From the NCBI GenBank assembly GCA_014799765.1, contig JAAVHK010000060.1:1-7122 (forward strand): DNA of 7,122 bases, given 5' to 3'. The stretch comes from Ruminococcus sp. (lineage in GTDB: Bacteria; Bacillota; Clostridia; Oscillospirales; Ruminococcaceae). Below the pieces are notes generated by a model. It was not told the DNA's origin and did no database searches. It saw nothing but the letters and a program-made list of their open reading frames with translations. This document shows, one piece after another, positions 5,961-7,122 of the stretch. The position numbers were made by a program, and so were the translations under genes. Every line of letters begins with the position of its first letter. Position 1 is the first letter of the stretch.

Positions 5961-6698
5961 ATGCCAAAGGTATTTTTAAGCCCATCTACTCAGGAATGGA
6001 ATCAGTACGCTACCAGTGGCAATGAAGAACTTTATATGAATCTCCTTGCGGACAGGATAGAGCCTTATTTACGTGCAAGTGGTATAGCGTTTGTACGTAA
6101 TGACCCGACAAGAAATGTCAACGGTGCGATAAAGGATTCAAATTCCGCTTATTATGACGTACATCTTGCATTACATTCAAATGCCGGTCCGGAACATCTC
6201 GCCGGAAAGCTAAGGGGTATTGATATATATTTTGCTCCTAAAAGTCGTGACAGTGAATATCTTGCGAATATAATCGCCAATAATCTGAAAAGTATATACC
6301 CGCTTCCTGATAAAGTCAATGCTGTGCCGACTTCCTCACTCGGCGAGGTTCTCCGCACTAATGCTGTAGCTGTTCTGTGTGAACTCGGCTATCATGACAA
6401 TTATGCTGATGAGGCGTGGTTAAAAAATAATCTCGATACTATCGCAAGAAATATTTCACAGTCTTTATGCGACTATTTCGGAATACCTCTTGTTGCTCCT
6501 ACTGCTGTACGGTGGGGTACTGTCATAACTGACGGTTCAGGACTGAATATCCGGAAATTACCCGATATTTCTTCCGCTGTGATAGGTTCAATCCCGAATG
6601 ATTCAACTGTAATGATTAATGGTCAGGTTGATGACTGGTACGTAGTGAACTATAACGGAACTATAGGTTATTCAAGCAGCGAATTTATCTATATATAG
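5961..6698 (+). CDS. N-acetylmuramoyl-L-alanine amidase (Amidase_3 type) with C-terminal SH3 domain
   Basis: A 245-residue predicted peptidoglycan amidase that would cleave the bond between MurNAc and L-Ala of the stem peptide. Residues 1-175 follow the Amidase_3 order: an N-terminal loop with E22/E23 as candidate zinc ligand, H72 in HSNA as zinc ligand, and E141 in C-E-L-G-Y-H-D-N as the probable catalytic Glu. The usual first zinc His (DPGHGG-type motif) is replaced by SPSTQEWN (7-14); a polar residue such as Q11 might substitute. I recall similar 'SPSTQE' proteins in clostridia, so this may be a subfamily trait rather than damage. Residues about 185-245 form a bacterial SH3 domain (GLNIRKLPD...GSIPNDS...W...GYSSSEFI), a likely wall-binding module. 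The N-terminus MPKVFLSPS has no signal peptide. Ribosome site AAAGGA (5945-5950) lies 10 nt before the ATG; the ATG at 5951 is in another frame. No phage genes are visible nearby. Confidence 0.85.
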   Translation: MPKVFLSPSTQEWNQYATSGNEELYMNLLADRIEPYLRASGIAFVRNDPTRNVNGAIKDSNSAYYDVHLALHSNAGPEHLAGKLRGIDIYFAPKSRDSEYLANIIANNLKSIYPLPDKVNAVPTSSLGEVLRTNAVAVLCELGYHDNYADEAWLKNNLDTIARNISQSLCDYFGIPLVAPTAVRWGTVITDGSGLNIRKLPDISSAVIGSIPNDSTVMINGQVDDWYVVNYNGTIGYSSSEFIYI

Positions 6699-6729
6699 AA
6701 AAAATGCCCTCTGTGATACAGGGGGCATT
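6699..6729 (-). terminator. Intrinsic terminator of the carboxypeptidase gene, between convergent genes
   Basis: Arms 6703-6714 and 6718-6729 form a 12-bp stem with a 3-nt loop. On the minus strand the hairpin runs directly into a T run (6699-6704, partly paired) that ends at the amidase stop codon, the form of an intrinsic terminator for the carboxypeptidase gene. On the plus strand it is followed by ACTATGG, so it may protect the amidase 3' end but is not a classic terminator. The single imperfect pair is U-G on the plus strand and C/A on the minus strand. Confidence 0.75.
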
Positions 6730-6750
6730 ACTATGGAAATACCGGAAATA

Positions 6751-7122
6751 TTATTCTTCCTGATTCAGTCTTCTTCTTGTAGCCCGACGTTTTGCGTCTT
6801 CTTCTTTCTTTCTGTTCCTGTAGATTACATAGCAGTATATGCATACCATTATATATACTACACATAACATTATTGATACTATAAGGGTATTCCTGAACCA
6901 TTTTGAACTTATAAACTGTTTTACCGCATAAAGATTATACTTTGATGTGGAACGTTCAACATCTGATACCGCCACGAGTTCAACAGTACCGAGTTCTTCA
7001 CCATTGTACTTCAATGTAACTTCTCCGAGCGGGTCACCTTTTTTTACCGGTGCATACAGAAATTTATTATACCATTTTATATCATACTTGTTCACTACAG
7101 CTACGTCTATTTCGTCGTACCA
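6751..7122 (-). CDS. D-alanyl-D-alanine carboxypeptidase, C-terminal part (membrane-anchored, N-terminus off the right edge)
   Basis: The frame is open to the right edge; 123 C-terminal residues are visible. The match is to the C-terminal beta-sandwich of penicillin-binding protein 5-type D,D-carboxypeptidases (PBP5_C): IDVAVV, then YAPVKKGDPLGEV (23-35), then GTVELVAVSDVERS (45-58), with residues counted from the edge. A single membrane helix follows at about 79-101, then a basic tail rich in Arg and Lys (102-118). The family trims the terminal D-Ala from peptidoglycan stem peptides outside the membrane. The catalytic SxxK domain is outside the window, so activity cannot be judged. The GTG at 7093-7095 is internal, not a start. 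This transmembrane anchor differs from the amphipathic helix of E. coli PBP5 and resembles clostridial DacA/DacF-type proteins, as I recall them. The gene faces the amidase, sharing the hairpin at 6699-6729. Confidence 0.85.
   Translation of the reverse strand, partial: WYDEIDVAVVNKYDIKWYNKFLYAPVKKGDPLGEVTLKYNGEELGTVELVAVSDVERSTSKYNLYAVKQFISSKWFRNTLIVSIMLCVVYIMVCIYCYVIYRNRKKEEDAKRRATRRRLNQEE

Noticed and set aside
6751..7095. Small complete membrane protein starting at GTG 7095
   Set aside because: The frame is open upstream to the window edge and the residues before the GTG continue the PBP5_C domain (IDVAVV), so this is the end of a longer gene.
1..7122. A novel defence or mobile system spanning the window
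   Set aside because: All six genes fit known families (repair, RNA modification, tyrosine synthesis, peptidoglycan turnover); there is no integrase, transposase, toxin-antitoxin pair, restriction gene or defence signature.

Overview
This AT-rich window most likely comes from a Gram-positive Clostridia member of the Ruminococcus type. The inference rests on an AddB-type recombination nuclease, a secreted double GH25 lysozyme with poly-threonine linkers, strong Shine-Dalgarno sites (AGGGGAG, GGGAGG) and TTGACA/TATAAT-like promoters. No 16S or other decisive marker is present, so the genus is inference only.

Layout. The left half is on the minus strand. A secreted tandem GH25 muramidase (2135-3778) has its own extended -10 promoter. 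Downstream of it is addB (start at 2066), which runs off the left edge with about the first 688 codons present. A 226-bp divergent intergenic region (3779-4005) holds the GH25 promoter and leader, a plus-strand intrinsic terminator, and the promoter of the next gene. The plus strand then carries an RluA-family pseudouridine synthase (4006-4950), prephenate dehydrogenase tyrA (5038-5889) with a near-consensus promoter, and an Amidase_3-type amidase with an SH3 tail (5961-6698). On the minus strand at the right edge is the C-terminal end of a membrane-anchored D-Ala-D-Ala carboxypeptidase (6751-7122), facing the amidase with a hairpin terminator between them.

Three of the six genes (GH25 lysozyme, amidase, carboxypeptidase) act on peptidoglycan. 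The others are housekeeping: DNA repair, RNA modification and tyrosine synthesis. I see no mobile element, CRISPR array, tRNA, rRNA or phage module, and no convincing new multi-gene system. The points most worth a second look are: the divergent region, where a promoter-like pair on the plus strand overlaps the GH25 -10 box and leads to an orphan terminator about 65 nt on; the double palindrome just upstream of the addB ribosome site; the gap-free duplicated GH25 domains with a 21-nt Thr-codon repeat; and the amidase, which lacks both a signal peptide and the usual first zinc histidine.
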